From the NCBI GenBank assembly GCA_024695505.1, contig JAILIB010000068.1:1-49276 (forward strand): DNA of 49,276 nt, in the 5' to 3' direction. The notes under the pieces are model-generated. The model was not told the origin of the DNA. It was given only the letters and a program-made list of their open reading frames with translations, and did not search any database. Of the stretch, positions 28,090-36,805 are shown one piece after another. Numbering within the stretch: position 1 is the stretch's first letter; the number at the start of each line of letters is the position of its first letter. The DNA is from Saccharofermentans sp. (GTDB lineage: Bacteria > Bacillota > Clostridia > Saccharofermentanales > Saccharofermentanaceae). The translations under genes and the position numbers were made by a program.

Positions 28090-29058
28090 TTGGCTGATCC
28101 TCACGGTTTAAGAATCGTATTCATGGGAACGCCTGAGTTTGCAGAGGTCAATCTCAGGGCTCTCGTTGAGGGCGGCTTTAACGTCGTCCTTTGCTGCTGC
28201 CAGCCCGACAAGCCCGTCGGAAGAAAGCAGATACTTACACCTCCGCCGGTCAAGGTTTATGCATCGGAGCAGGGAATAGAGGTCTTCCAGCCTAATACGC
28301 TGAGGACCGATGAAGCTTTCAATAAGATTTCTGAAGCAGAACCCGATATGATCGTTACTGCGGCTTACGGAAAGATCCTTCCTCCTTCGGTTCTCAATAT
28401 CCCGAAGTTCGGCTGCATCAACTGTCACGGAAGCCTTCTCCCGGAAAGAAGGGGCTCTGCGCCTGTTCAAAGGGCCGTCCTGGAAGGCGACAAGGTAACG
28501 GGTATCACGATAATGATGATGGCTGAGGGCATGGATACGGGCGACATCCTTATCCAGAAGGAGATGGAGATCGGTCCCGACATGCATTCGGACGAGCTCA
28601 TGATGAAGCTAGCAGGGCTTTCAGCTTCCATGCTCCCTCAGGCTGTAATAGATCTTTCTGAAGGAAAACTCGTTCCTGTAAAACAGGATGATTCCAAGGC
28701 CACATATTGTCCGCCTTTGACTTCTGAGGAAGGCCATTTCACATGGGATGAAACAGCGTCCGTCATACACAACAAAGTCAGGGCTTTGAGCTCCTGGCCC
28801 GGAGCTTATACCGAAGCGGGCGAACGCAAGCTCAAGATCTACGATACCAGAGTGGTTGAAGAACTTCCTGAAGTTGCCGATAAAGCTTTGGCAGAGCAGG
28901 CCGCTCCCGGTACGATCGTTGCAAGCAAGGGCGAAAACCTCATAATCAAATGCGGAAACGGATTTATAAAGATCCTGGAATTGCAGTTTGCAGGCGGTAA
29001 ACGATTGAACAGCCGTGATGTTTCGCACAATTACAAGCCCGGACAGGTCTTTTCGTAA
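28090..29058 (+). CDS. fmt: Methionyl-tRNA formyltransferase
   Basis: Transfers a formyl group from 10-formyltetrahydrofolate to Met-tRNA(fMet). The N-terminal formyltransferase domain (about 1-195) shows RIVFMGTPEFA, the catalytic NCHGSLLPERRGSAP segment and MMAEGMDTGDIL with the catalytic Asp; the C-terminal OB-like domain (about 205-320) includes VRALSSWPGAY. Start choice: TTG at 28090 has AGGAG 8 bases upstream; the alternative GTG at 28081 overlaps the def stop and lies on the ribosome site itself. With the TTG start the protein has 322 residues. It follows def by 5 bases. Confidence 0.93.
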   Translation: MADPHGLRIVFMGTPEFAEVNLRALVEGGFNVVLCCCQPDKPVGRKQILTPPPVKVYASEQGIEVFQPNTLRTDEAFNKISEAEPDMIVTAAYGKILPPSVLNIPKFGCINCHGSLLPERRGSAPVQRAVLEGDKVTGITIMMMAEGMDTGDILIQKEMEIGPDMHSDELMMKLAGLSASMLPQAVIDLSEGKLVPVKQDDSKATYCPPLTSEEGHFTWDETASVIHNKVRALSSWPGAYTEAGERKLKIYDTRVVEELPEVADKALAEQAAPGTIVASKGENLIIKCGNGFIKILELQFAGGKRLNSRDVSHNYKPGQVFS

Positions 29059-29073
29059 AAACGAGGTATCCAT

Positions 29074-30495
29074 ATGAATAACCCGATCAGATATAAGAAA
29101 AGAGATATTATCCGGTTGCTTGAAGCAGGCAATGAAAGAGAGTTGTGTTTCCTTATGCTGTATCAGGTGTATGAGGAAGGCGCTTTCTCCAATCTGGTCA
29201 TAAAAAAGGCAGACAAAGCCGCTGACACGCTCGGCAGGAAACTCGACTTTACCCGTGCGATGCTATACGGAACGATAACTTATACTTTTGCGATCGATTT
29301 TCTCATCCGCCACATAACCAAGGAAGATCCTGACGCGATGGATCCTGTTACCAGGACTATCATAAGGATGGCCGTATGGCAGCTTCAGTTCGGAGAAAGC
29401 ATTCCCGATTATGCCGTTTGCGATTCGTCGGTCGAGATAGCTAAGAAGTACAACCACAAGGTTTCCGGCTATGTAAACGCTGTGGTCAGGAAATACGCTT
29501 CGGCTCCTGAAGCTAAAAAGTATCTTGATCAGTACAAGCCCGGGATCAGGGCTTCTCTCAAGCCTGAGATATACGGTATCTTCAAGAAGGATTTCGGAAA
29601 GACCAGGGCCTTTGACATCGGTATGGCTTTCCTTAAGACTTCAGGCACAACAGTCAGATTTGACGGTTCAAAAGTCGATTCCAAAAAGCTCATAGACGAG
29701 CTTAAGGCTATGGGCATTAATGCGGCTCCCGCAAAGATAATAAAGGATGCAGTTGAGATCACGGGCGGCCTTAAAGGCCTTGAGAACAGCGAGATCTATT
29801 CCAAATACGGCATGTTCATACAGGGTGAGGCCGCGATGCTTGCATCATTGATCGCAGCGCCTTCTGAAGGAGACAAGATCCTTGACGTGTGTTCCGCTCC
29901 GGGCGGCAAGTCAACTCACATGGCTACCATGTGCCATGACAACTGCAGCATCCTTTCGTGCGACATCAATGAAGCAAGACTTGAACTCGTATCTGAGAAT
30001 GCCCAAAGACTCGGTCTCAAGTCCATTTCAGTCCAGTGCTGCGACGCATCAAAGATAGCAAAAGAGAACAAGGATTCAAAGAAGTCTTACGACCTTGTCC
30101 TGTGCGATGTTCCGTGCAGCGGATTGGGACTTATCGGAAGAAAGCCCGACATCAGACAGAATATCACTTTCGAGAGGATCGAAGAGCTCCTGCCGTTACA
30201 GGGAGCGATACTCGACAGCGCAGCCAAGATGGTCAAACCCGGAGGCACGCTGGTTTACTGCACCTGCACGCTTAACAGCGACGAAAACGAGAATCAGGTG
30301 AATGCCTTTATCGAATCGCATAAAAGCTTCCATACGGTTTCCATCACGAAGTATCTTCCTGATACGATCGTGATGGATGAGGAGAGGAAGGAAACGGCTG
30401 AAAACGGCATGATAACGCTTTTCCCTGATACCGACGGAACTGAGGGATTCTTTATCTGCAGGATGGAAAAAGACAGAAAGGATGACCAGGAGTGA
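29074..30495 (+). CDS. rsmB: 16S rRNA m5C967 methyltransferase
   Basis: Methylates cytosine 967 of 16S rRNA. A NusB-like RNA-binding domain (about 20-150, AVWQLQFGE...YAVCDSSVEIAKKY) is joined to a Rossmann methyltransferase domain with the SAM motif LDVCSAPGGKST (about 270-281), DVPCSGLGLIGRKPDI (about 345-360, catalytic Cys) and VYCTCTL (about 394-400, second Cys). At 473 residues it is slightly longer than average. ACGAGGT precedes the ATG. The stop overlaps the rlmN GTG start by 4 bases. Confidence 0.94.
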   Translation: MNNPIRYKKRDIIRLLEAGNERELCFLMLYQVYEEGAFSNLVIKKADKAADTLGRKLDFTRAMLYGTITYTFAIDFLIRHITKEDPDAMDPVTRTIIRMAVWQLQFGESIPDYAVCDSSVEIAKKYNHKVSGYVNAVVRKYASAPEAKKYLDQYKPGIRASLKPEIYGIFKKDFGKTRAFDIGMAFLKTSGTTVRFDGSKVDSKKLIDELKAMGINAAPAKIIKDAVEITGGLKGLENSEIYSKYGMFIQGEAAMLASLIAAPSEGDKILDVCSAPGGKSTHMATMCHDNCSILSCDINEARLELVSENAQRLGLKSISVQCCDASKIAKENKDSKKSYDLVLCDVPCSGLGLIGRKPDIRQNITFERIEELLPLQGAILDSAAKMVKPGGTLVYCTCTLNSDENENQVNAFIESHKSFHTVSITKYLPDTIVMDEERKETAENGMITLFPDTDGTEGFFICRMEKDRKDDQE

Positions 30496-31529
30496 ACCGT
30501 AAATTCTGTCTCGATCTGACTTTGGAAGAGCTTAAAGCCTGGTGCAGTGAAAACGGCATCCAGTCCTACAGGGCGGGACAGATCTACAAATGGCTGTCTT
30601 CGGGCGTTACGGATACTTCAGACATGAACAACGTTCCGATAGCCGTTAGAACCAAGCTTGAGGAAAGCTTTATCTTTGGCAGTTTTGAGGTCAGGCAGAA
30701 GCTTGTTTCACAGATAGACGGAACGACGAAACTGGTTTTTGAACTTTACGACGGAAACATAATCGAGACCGTTGTGATGCGTTATAAGACGGGCCTTTCG
30801 ATATGCATTTCATCGCAGGCCGGATGCAGGATGGGATGTAAGTTCTGTGCATCTTCAAAGCTCGGTTTCGGAAGATCGCTCACTTCCGGTGAGATGTTTG
30901 CCCAGGTCGCAGTTTCACAGAAGATAGTGGGCGAGAGGATCAGAAGCGTAGTAATAATGGGCATCGGTGAGCCTTTTGACAATTTTGACGAGGTCATGGG
31001 CTTTGTTAAGCTCGCAAACGATCCTGAAGGTCTTAATCTCGGTGCAAGGCACATAACTATCTCGACATGCGGACTTGTCCCCATGATCGACCGTTTCACC
31101 GAACTCGATCTTCAGGTAAATCTTTCGATATCGCTTCACGCGCCCAACGACGAGATAAGAAAGAGCCTCATGCCGGTCGCGAACAAGTATTCATTGAAGG
31201 AACTGATGGAAGCCTGCAGGAGATATACGGCTAAGACGAACAGGAGGCTTACTTATGAGTACACGCTGTTTGGCGGCGTAAATGACGGCGACGAACAGGC
31301 TGAAGAACTTGTAAGGCTCCTTGGTAAAGGCTTGTGGCATGTAAACCTCATTGCAGCGAACGACGTTCCCGGAAGCGCTTATAAGGCTCCGTCAAAGCAG
31401 AGGGTAAGGAGATTCCAGGAGATACTGGAGTCAGGCGGGATCAACGCGACTTTAAGACGTGAAATGGGGCAGGACATCATGGCAGCCTGCGGGCAATTGA
31501 GACGGGGCATGGAGAATAAGGATAAGTGA
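30492..31529 (+). CDS. rlmN: Dual-specificity 23S rRNA/tRNA adenine-C2 methyltransferase
   Basis: Radical SAM enzyme that methylates C2 of A2503 in 23S rRNA and A37 of some tRNAs. The cluster-binding motif CxxxCxxC is at C112, C116 and C119. The SAM region MGIGEPFDNFDEV and HITISTCGLVP follow, and the C-terminal catalytic Cys is C333 (MAACGQLR). Length 345 fits. The start is GTG at 30492, overlapping the rsmB stop (GTGA); AAAGG lies about 9 bases upstream. The stop overlaps the prpC start in the same way. Confidence 0.96.
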   Translation: MNRKFCLDLTLEELKAWCSENGIQSYRAGQIYKWLSSGVTDTSDMNNVPIAVRTKLEESFIFGSFEVRQKLVSQIDGTTKLVFELYDGNIIETVVMRYKTGLSICISSQAGCRMGCKFCASSKLGFGRSLTSGEMFAQVAVSQKIVGERIRSVVIMGIGEPFDNFDEVMGFVKLANDPEGLNLGARHITISTCGLVPMIDRFTELDLQVNLSISLHAPNDEIRKSLMPVANKYSLKELMEACRRYTAKTNRRLTYEYTLFGGVNDGDEQAEELVRLLGKGLWHVNLIAANDVPGSAYKAPSKQRVRRFQEILESGGINATLRREMGQDIMAACGQLRRGMENKDK

Positions 31530-32278
31530 GTAACTATTCGGCAGTTTGTGAGAAAGGTCCCGTCAGGGAGAAGAACGAAGACAGCTATGAAGCAAAGATA
31601 CTTAACGGCTGCCTTTGCATGATCGTTGCTGACGGCCTCGGCGGAGAGGTAAGCGGTGAGATCGCCAGTAAGATCGCTGTCCGGACGCTGATGGAAGAGC
31701 TTGAAAACAATATGGATGCCTTAACCGATGACGATCACATAGAGGAGCTCCTTTCAGCCGGTTTCAACAAAGCAAACAAGGAGATGATCCGCTATGGAGC
31801 GGCTCATCCCGAATCCAAAGGCATGTGCACGACTCTTACCGCTGTGGTCCAAAACGACAAAAAGCTGTCTATTGCGCATATTGGCGACACAAGGGCTTAT
31901 CTTTGCCACCACAGGGAGATACAAAAGCTTACAAATGACCATAACAAGGCGGCTGAGCTCGTCAGAGCCGGGCTGATCACGCAGAATGAGGCAAAAGTGC
32001 ATCCGGGAAGGAACGTCCTGGTCAAGGTTCTTGGTGAAAACGTATATCTTAAACCTGATTTTTACAGTTATAATTTAAGCTACGGTGATATAATTATGCT
32101 CTGTTCAGACGGGCTTTATTCTTTTGTGGACAGGGAAGATTTTATTGCTGCGCTTAATTACAGGAAGGATATGAAATTGGTCTGCGAATGCCTCGCTGAG
32201 AAAGCGTTAAAAGGCGGCAGTTCCGACAATATAACGATAGTCGCCGGGGTATGCATGCCCAACGACTATAAGGAGTAA
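31526..32278 (+). CDS. prpC: PP2C-type Ser/Thr protein phosphatase
   Basis: Manganese-dependent phosphatase that reverses phosphorylation by the neighbouring PrkC kinase. The 250 residues show the PP2C motifs: KGPVREKNEDSYEA (about 10-23), MIVADGLGGEVSGEIAS (about 32-48, metal Asp), LSIAHIGDTRAYL (about 113-125), and CSDGLYSFV (about 192-200), then SDNITIVA. The start is GTG at 31526 with 4-base overlap of rlmN. prkC follows after 5 bases, the usual pair in Bacillota. Confidence 0.95.
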   Translation: MSNYSAVCEKGPVREKNEDSYEAKILNGCLCMIVADGLGGEVSGEIASKIAVRTLMEELENNMDALTDDDHIEELLSAGFNKANKEMIRYGAAHPESKGMCTTLTAVVQNDKKLSIAHIGDTRAYLCHHREIQKLTNDHNKAAELVRAGLITQNEAKVHPGRNVLVKVLGENVYLKPDFYSYNLSYGDIIMLCSDGLYSFVDREDFIAALNYRKDMKLVCECLAEKALKGGSSDNITIVAGVCMPNDYKE

Positions 32279-32283
32279 AGTAA

Positions 32284-34440
32284 ATGGCAAACCAGTCACA
32301 CGGCCCTGAGGGCATGATATTTGCAAACAAATATCGTATCGTAAAGCTTATCGGCAGCGGCGGCATGGCCAACGTTTATCTTGGAATAGACATGAATACC
32401 GGTCTTAACGTCGCTATCAAGATTCTTAAGCCTGAGTATTCATCCGATGAGGAATTCATCCGCCGTTTCGATTCTGAAGCAAAGGCTGTTGCTTCGCTGA
32501 ACCATTCGAACATCGTAAAGGTTTTCGGCGTAGGTCACGAAGGACAGTTCCGTTACATCGTTGAGGAATATGTCGAGGGCATCACGGTCAAGGATCTCAT
32601 CAACCAGAACGGACACCTCGATTGGAGAAATGCGGTCCCGATCGTCATCCAGATCAGCCTTGCGCTCGATTATGCGCATCAGAAGGGCATCGTTCACAGG
32701 GACATAAAGCCTCAGAACATCCTGATCTCAAGAGACAAGGTCTCCAAGATCACTGATTTCGGTATTGCACGTGCCGCTTCTTCGACCACGATAACCATGA
32801 CAGGCGGCGTTATCGGTTCAGTTCACTATTTTTCACCTGAGCAGGCGAGAGGAAGCAAGGTTGGTCCCCAGTCCGATATCTATTCGATAGGCGTCACGCT
32901 TTTCGAGATGGTAACGGGAAGAGTTCCTTTTGACGGCGAATCAAACGTTTCCATTGCCGTAAAGCACCTTCAGGAAACACCTCCCATCGCTTCTTCCATG
33001 ATGCAGGGAATCCCGATGGGTCTTGATGCCATCATAAACAAGTGCATGCAGAAGTCGCCTGAAAAGAGATATCAGTCGATGAGACAGCTCGTAACAGAGC
33101 TCGATGCGCTCCTTGTTGATCCTAACGGCGTTTACGGCGTTATCGATGAGACGAGCGAACATTCCGCTATTGCAGAACCCAATATTTCATTCAGACAGAA
33201 TCCTGAATACGACAAGATCTCCGAGATAGAGAAGAGCGCTGAAGCAATCAGGCTTTCCAGATACCGCGATAACATTCTTCTCGTTCTCATAATCACCGTC
33301 ATTGCAGCTGTTCTGGTAGGACTCGGCGTGCTTGTGGTCAAGTCCGTCCATAAAGCGACCAACATAGAGCAGAACCTTGATTATACGGTAAAGAACTATG
33401 TAGGAATGCGGGCCGAAGACGCCATTAAAGAACTTGAGGCGAACAGGATAAATTACGATATCGAGTACCAGAAGAGTGAAGACAAACAGCCCGGTCTTGT
33501 TCTTGCACAGAGCATTGCAGAGGGCGTTGTCATTACTTCAGGAAGCACTCTGAGCAAGCTTGTCCTTACGGTTTCCTCGCTTGACGATACCATCACGCTC
33601 GCGGATTACTCGGGCGTTGACTACAAAGACGTTTACGTTTCGCTTACCGCGCTCGATCTCGAAGTATCGCTGAGGGCGGAGCCTTCTGATACTGTTGAGC
33701 CCGGCAAGGTTATCATGACAGAGCCCGGAGCAGGAACTACAGTTCAGAGGAAGTCTTCCGTCGTCATCATTTACGCGACCGAGCCTTCGAGCAGCGTTGT
33801 ACCTGACGTAGTCGGAAAGAACGTCAAGCAGGCAAAGGAAGCTCTTGAGAAGAACAACCTCACATATACTTTCGAGGGTTCCGCAGAAGTCCTGAAACTT
33901 AAAGAGACCGAGCAGATCGTTCTCCTTACGGATCCGGTACCCGGTACTTCAGTTGCAAGACAGTCTTCAGTCAAACTTTACATTGGAACAAAGGAAGACT
34001 ATAAGAACGGCGGAACGCCTACGCCCACGCCTCCGCAGATCGTTGTCACGGTCAATGCAAGGGGAAGCGGCACCGTTACGGGCGGCGGCTCTTACAGCGA
34101 AGGCACGCAGGTAACCCTCACGGCAACTCCTGCAACAGGATTCCAGTTTGATTCCTGGGTCGATGCGGAAGACAACGTTGTATCTTACACGAGTACTTAT
34201 ACATTTGTAGTCGGTAACCAGAGCGTATCGTTTACCGCTGTGTTCAAGTATGCGCCTACACCGACGCCTGAACCTACACCGGTTCCGCCTACGCCGACAC
34301 CTGAGCCTACACCGGTTCCGCCTACGCCTACACCTGAGCCCACGCCTGTTCCGCCTACACCTACACCGGAACCCGGCCCCGGCCCCGGACCTGATAATCC
34401 GGACGCACCTACGGCAGGCCCTGATAATCCGAATCCCTGA
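32284..34440 (+). CDS. prkC: PASTA-domain Ser/Thr kinase with InlB-like domain and Pro-rich tail
   Basis: Membrane kinase that senses peptidoglycan fragments or lipid II and controls wall metabolism. Kinase domain 1-275: Gly-loop GSGGMA (24-29), K46, HRDIKPQN with D140, DFG at 158-160, and SPEQA. A linker and one membrane helix (about 330-352) follow. Outside are three PASTA-like domains (about 364-435, 439-505, 507-574), then a domain like the InlB B-repeat/Flg_new group (about 585-656, GTVTGGGSYSEGTQVTLTATP) and a Pro/Thr tail (657-718) with 11-residue repeats. The last two parts are not in the usual PrkC layout. At 718 residues it is longer than B. subtilis PrkC (648). GGAGTAA precedes the ATG. 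Confidence 0.95.
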   Translation: MANQSHGPEGMIFANKYRIVKLIGSGGMANVYLGIDMNTGLNVAIKILKPEYSSDEEFIRRFDSEAKAVASLNHSNIVKVFGVGHEGQFRYIVEEYVEGITVKDLINQNGHLDWRNAVPIVIQISLALDYAHQKGIVHRDIKPQNILISRDKVSKITDFGIARAASSTTITMTGGVIGSVHYFSPEQARGSKVGPQSDIYSIGVTLFEMVTGRVPFDGESNVSIAVKHLQETPPIASSMMQGIPMGLDAIINKCMQKSPEKRYQSMRQLVTELDALLVDPNGVYGVIDETSEHSAIAEPNISFRQNPEYDKISEIEKSAEAIRLSRYRDNILLVLIITVIAAVLVGLGVLVVKSVHKATNIEQNLDYTVKNYVGMRAEDAIKELEANRINYDIEYQKSEDKQPGLVLAQSIAEGVVITSGSTLSKLVLTVSSLDDTITLADYSGVDYKDVYVSLTALDLEVSLRAEPSDTVEPGKVIMTEPGAGTTVQRKSSVVIIYATEPSSSVVPDVVGKNVKQAKEALEKNNLTYTFEGSAEVLKLKETEQIVLLTDPVPGTSVARQSSVKLYIGTKEDYKNGGTPTPTPPQIVVTVNARGSGTVTGGGSYSEGTQVTLTATPATGFQFDSWVDAEDNVVSYTSTYTFVVGNQSVSFTAVFKYAPTPTPEPTPVPPTPTPEPTPVPPTPTPEPTPVPPTPTPEPGPGPGPDNPDAPTAGPDNPNP
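34255..34371 (+). repeat. 33-bp tandem repeats encoding the PTPTPEPTPVP tail of PrkC
   Basis: Three full 33-bp units start at 34255, 34288 and 34321, followed by a partial fourth to about 34371. Units differ mainly at third codon positions. They encode 11-residue Pro/Thr/Glu/Val units at the outer end of PrkC, and the run passes into Gly-Pro repeats. The number may vary between strains. Confidence 0.85.
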
Positions 34441-34455
34441 CGGCTGATCTTTAGC

Positions 34456-35382
34456 ATGAATCAAGACGGCAGGATCGAAGGGATAATAACCAAAGGAGTT
34501 GGCGGGATCTATACTGTCCGTATCAGTGATGATTCGGGCGTCAGAAAGGTTTTCTGCTCGGTAAGAGGCATCTTCAGGCAAAAGGACCTTGTTCCGCAGG
34601 CCGGAGACACCGTATATATCGAAGAGTCCGGAGACGTTGACGTTCCGTATGTCATAAGCGCTTTCGGCGAGAGAAGGAACAGCCTTATGCGTCCGCCTCT
34701 TGCAAACGTCGATTATCTGCTCCTGACCTTCTCGGTAATCGAACCGGTCCCCGATCTGAAGCTCCTTGACAAGATGCTCATTATTTCAGGCGTCCTGGGG
34801 ATCAAGCCGGTCATTATCTTTACCAAGAGCGATCTTGGTCAGGCAGAGGCGGAAACGCTTTCAGGAATATACAAAGCCGCAGGTTTTGACGTCATGATCT
34901 CGTCTCCTGAAAACCCTGTTTCCAAGGAGACGCTGATGGCTCTTACAGGCAGCGGGATATCTGCTTTTGCCGGACCTTCCGGAGTCGGAAAGAGTTCTTT
35001 ATGCAACCGCATTCTGGGAACCCGCGCAATGGAGACAAACGAGATAAGCGTAAAGCTCAAAAGGGGAAGGCATACGACCAGACACTGCGAACTTCACGAT
35101 TTCGGAGACGGCTTCATAACCGATACTCCCGGTTTTACCTCGCTGTCGCTCTTTGAACTCGGTATATCGCACAAGGACGTCTGCAAGGGATATCCTGAGA
35201 TAATGAAGCATGCAAATGACTGCAGATACGATGACTGCGGACACGTCGGAGAAGACGGATGCGCTGTGGACGAAGCGTTTCAAAAGTGTATGATAGACGA
35301 GGGCAGGATGCAAAGATACAGGGAGTTCTATAAAGAGCTCTACGATAACAGGAATAACTACAAACGGAGGAAGAGGAAATGA
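34456..35382 (+). CDS. rsgA: Ribosome small-subunit-dependent GTPase A
   Basis: Circularly permuted GTPase that helps late 30S assembly. N-terminal OB fold (about 1-75, MNQDGRIEGIITKGVGGIYTVRI), then the permuted G motifs: FTKSD (G4, about 120), GPSGVGKSS (G1, about 173-181), DTPG (G3) and a C-terminal zinc knuckle CRYDDCGHVGEDGC (about 256-269). At 308 residues it is normal. No strong ribosome site is seen before the ATG, which lies 15 bases after prkC; coupling to prkC is likely. It overlaps rpe by 4 bases. Confidence 0.95.
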   Translation: MNQDGRIEGIITKGVGGIYTVRISDDSGVRKVFCSVRGIFRQKDLVPQAGDTVYIEESGDVDVPYVISAFGERRNSLMRPPLANVDYLLLTFSVIEPVPDLKLLDKMLIISGVLGIKPVIIFTKSDLGQAEAETLSGIYKAAGFDVMISSPENPVSKETLMALTGSGISAFAGPSGVGKSSLCNRILGTRAMETNEISVKLKRGRHTTRHCELHDFGDGFITDTPGFTSLSLFELGISHKDVCKGYPEIMKHANDCRYDDCGHVGEDGCAVDEAFQKCMIDEGRMQRYREFYKELYDNRNNYKRRKRK

Positions 35383-36038
35383 GTGATTTTGAGATAGCGC
35401 CGTCGCTGCTTGCGGCTGATTTCGGATATCTCATGCGTGATATTAAGGCTGTTGAAGGAAAGACCAATTACCTTCATCTTGACGTCATGGACGGCCATTT
35501 CGTAGATAACCTCTCGATAGGCGTTCCCGTCGTTGAATCGATTAGAAAATATACCGACATGTTCTTTGACGTGCACCTCATGCTCACAAATCCCGAGAAG
35601 TTTGTAAAGCCTTTTGCGGATGCGGGCGCAGACATGCTGACTTTCCATATTGAATGCACGAACGATCCTGAACGCCTCATTACACTCATCAGGTCAAAAG
35701 GCCTGAAAGCCGGCATTTCCATTCATCCTGACACTCCAATCGAGAAAGTCATCCCGTTTGTTGACAAGGTCGACCTCGTTCTCGTAATGACCGTTGTACC
35801 CGGCTTTGGCGGAAGCAGTTATCTTGACGTCTCTGACAGCCGCATAAAGGCAGTCAGGAAAGCATTAGACGAAAAGGGCAGTAAGGCATTCCTTTCCGTT
35901 GACGGCGGTATCAACAAGAAGACGATCAAGGAAGCATACGATTCCGGCGCGAGATATTTCGTTGCCGGCACCGCCGTATTCGGAAACGAAGATCCCGGAC
36001 AGGCAGTTGAGGATCTCAGAGCATGCGTTACTATGTAG
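35379..36038 (+). CDS. rpe: Ribulose-phosphate 3-epimerase
   Basis: Interconverts ribulose 5-phosphate and xylulose 5-phosphate in the pentose phosphate pathway. The TIM barrel of 219 residues shows APSLLAADFGYL (about 7-18), HLDVMDGHFVDNLSIG (about 34-49), DVHLMLTNPE (about 64-73), MTVVPGFGGSSY (about 136-147) and SVDGGINKKT (about 171-180). GGAGGAAGAGG precedes the ATG, which overlaps the rsgA stop (ATGA). The 3' end overlaps thiN by 16 bases. Confidence 0.96.
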   Translation: MSDFEIAPSLLAADFGYLMRDIKAVEGKTNYLHLDVMDGHFVDNLSIGVPVVESIRKYTDMFFDVHLMLTNPEKFVKPFADAGADMLTFHIECTNDPERLITLIRSKGLKAGISIHPDTPIEKVIPFVDKVDLVLVMTVVPGFGGSSYLDVSDSRIKAVRKALDEKGSKAFLSVDGGINKKTIKEAYDSGARYFVAGTAVFGNEDPGQAVEDLRACVTM

Positions 36039-36676
36039 TAACCGGCGGCCCGCTCACTTCAAAAGCGGCTGACGTGATCAAGGACGGCAGTGTCATCGCT
36101 GCCGACAAAGGTATCGATTTCTGTTTCGAACACGGCTTCAATCCTGTCCTGGCAGTCGGAGACATGGATTCGGTAAGCAAAGCCGGTCTTGAAAGACTCA
36201 GAAATTCCGATATTCCCGTTAAGACTTTTCCGGTTGAAAAGGACATGACTGATACCGAGCTTGCTATATCTTTGGTACCGGAAGGAAATGCGATAACTGT
36301 TGTTTGTCCGCTTAACGGAAGGCTTGACCACGTGACCGCAAACATCCAGCTTGCAGCCGGACTTCACAGGACTGGAAAGGACATAAGGCTTGATGACGGC
36401 GTTACTGAAGTGTATTTTCTTTCCGGAAACGATGAGATCAGTCTCAACCTTGACAGATATGGCGATGATTCTGCCGTATCGCTTGTCCCGCTTACTTTTG
36501 ACAAGTACGTGACCGGTGTTACGACTGAAGGATTGTACTATCCTTTGACAGATGCCGATATAAAATGCGGCAAGACGCTGACCTTCTCAAACGAGCCTGT
36601 AAAAGGCGTTTCAAGGATCAAAGTGTCGATCAGGGACGGTTTGATGGCTGTTGTTGTAAGTAACTCCAATGTGTGA
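36023..36676 (+). CDS. thiN: Thiamine pyrophosphokinase
   Basis: Converts thiamine to thiamine diphosphate with ATP. The 217 residues carry IAADKGIDFCFEHGFNPVLAVGDMDSV (about 25-52), FPVEKDMTDTELAI (about 72-85) and GRLDHVTANIQLA (about 102-114), the active-site segments of the family, and a beta-rich C-terminal domain. The ATG lies within rpe. rsgA-rpe-thiN is a conserved Gram-positive order. A rho-independent hairpin follows 67 bases after the stop. Confidence 0.94.
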   Translation: MRYYVVTGGPLTSKAADVIKDGSVIAADKGIDFCFEHGFNPVLAVGDMDSVSKAGLERLRNSDIPVKTFPVEKDMTDTELAISLVPEGNAITVVCPLNGRLDHVTANIQLAAGLHRTGKDIRLDDGVTEVYFLSGNDEISLNLDRYGDDSAVSLVPLTFDKYVTGVTTEGLYYPLTDADIKCGKTLTFSNEPVKGVSRIKVSIRDGLMAVVVSNSNV

Positions 36677-36696
36677 AAAAACGGGACTTTTTCATG

Positions 36697-36725
36697 TTGA
36701 ATGAGACTGTCTGACTTCATATACT
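36697..36725 (+). promoter_or_regulatory. Possible promoter before the DUF5688 gene
   Basis: TTGAAT (36697-36702) and TATACT (36720-36725) with a 17-base spacer. The predicted start point would be near 36733, upstream of the hairpin at 36744-36774, so the hairpin would be in the leader. The short gap 36677-36696 also contains an A/T-rich inverted repeat (GAAAAA and TTTTTC). Confidence 0.4.
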
Positions 36726-36743
36726 GATAATGCGAAACGAATG

Positions 36744-36774
36744 AACGCACTTCCGGTCAGGGAGTGCGTTTTTT
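36744..36774 (+). terminator. Intrinsic terminator after thiN, in the leader of the DUF5688 gene
   Basis: AACGCACT-T-CC (36744-36754) pairs with GGAGTGCGTT (36761-36770) with one bulged T; a run of six T (36769-36774) follows. It ends 17 bases before the AGGAGG of the next gene. It may end the def-thiN transcript, or attenuate transcription from the promoter at 36697. Confidence 0.75.
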
Positions 36775-36805
36775 CATGCCAAAAATCAGTCAGGAGGACG
36801 CAGAT

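Noticed and set aside
34255..34371. Could the 33-bp repeat be a CRISPR array?
   Set aside because: There are no unique spacers; units follow directly on each other in frame and code for the PrkC tail.
33967..34581. Long minus-strand open frames rich in Arg, Gly or Cys opposite the PrkC tail
   Set aside because: They are by-products of the repetitive Pro/Thr codons on the plus strand, which lack stops in several frames.
36674..36694. A/T-rich inverted repeat GAAAAA...TTTTTC just after thiN
   Set aside because: The stem would be only A-T pairs apart from one G-C, too weak to call a terminator; the stronger hairpin at 36744 is better placed.
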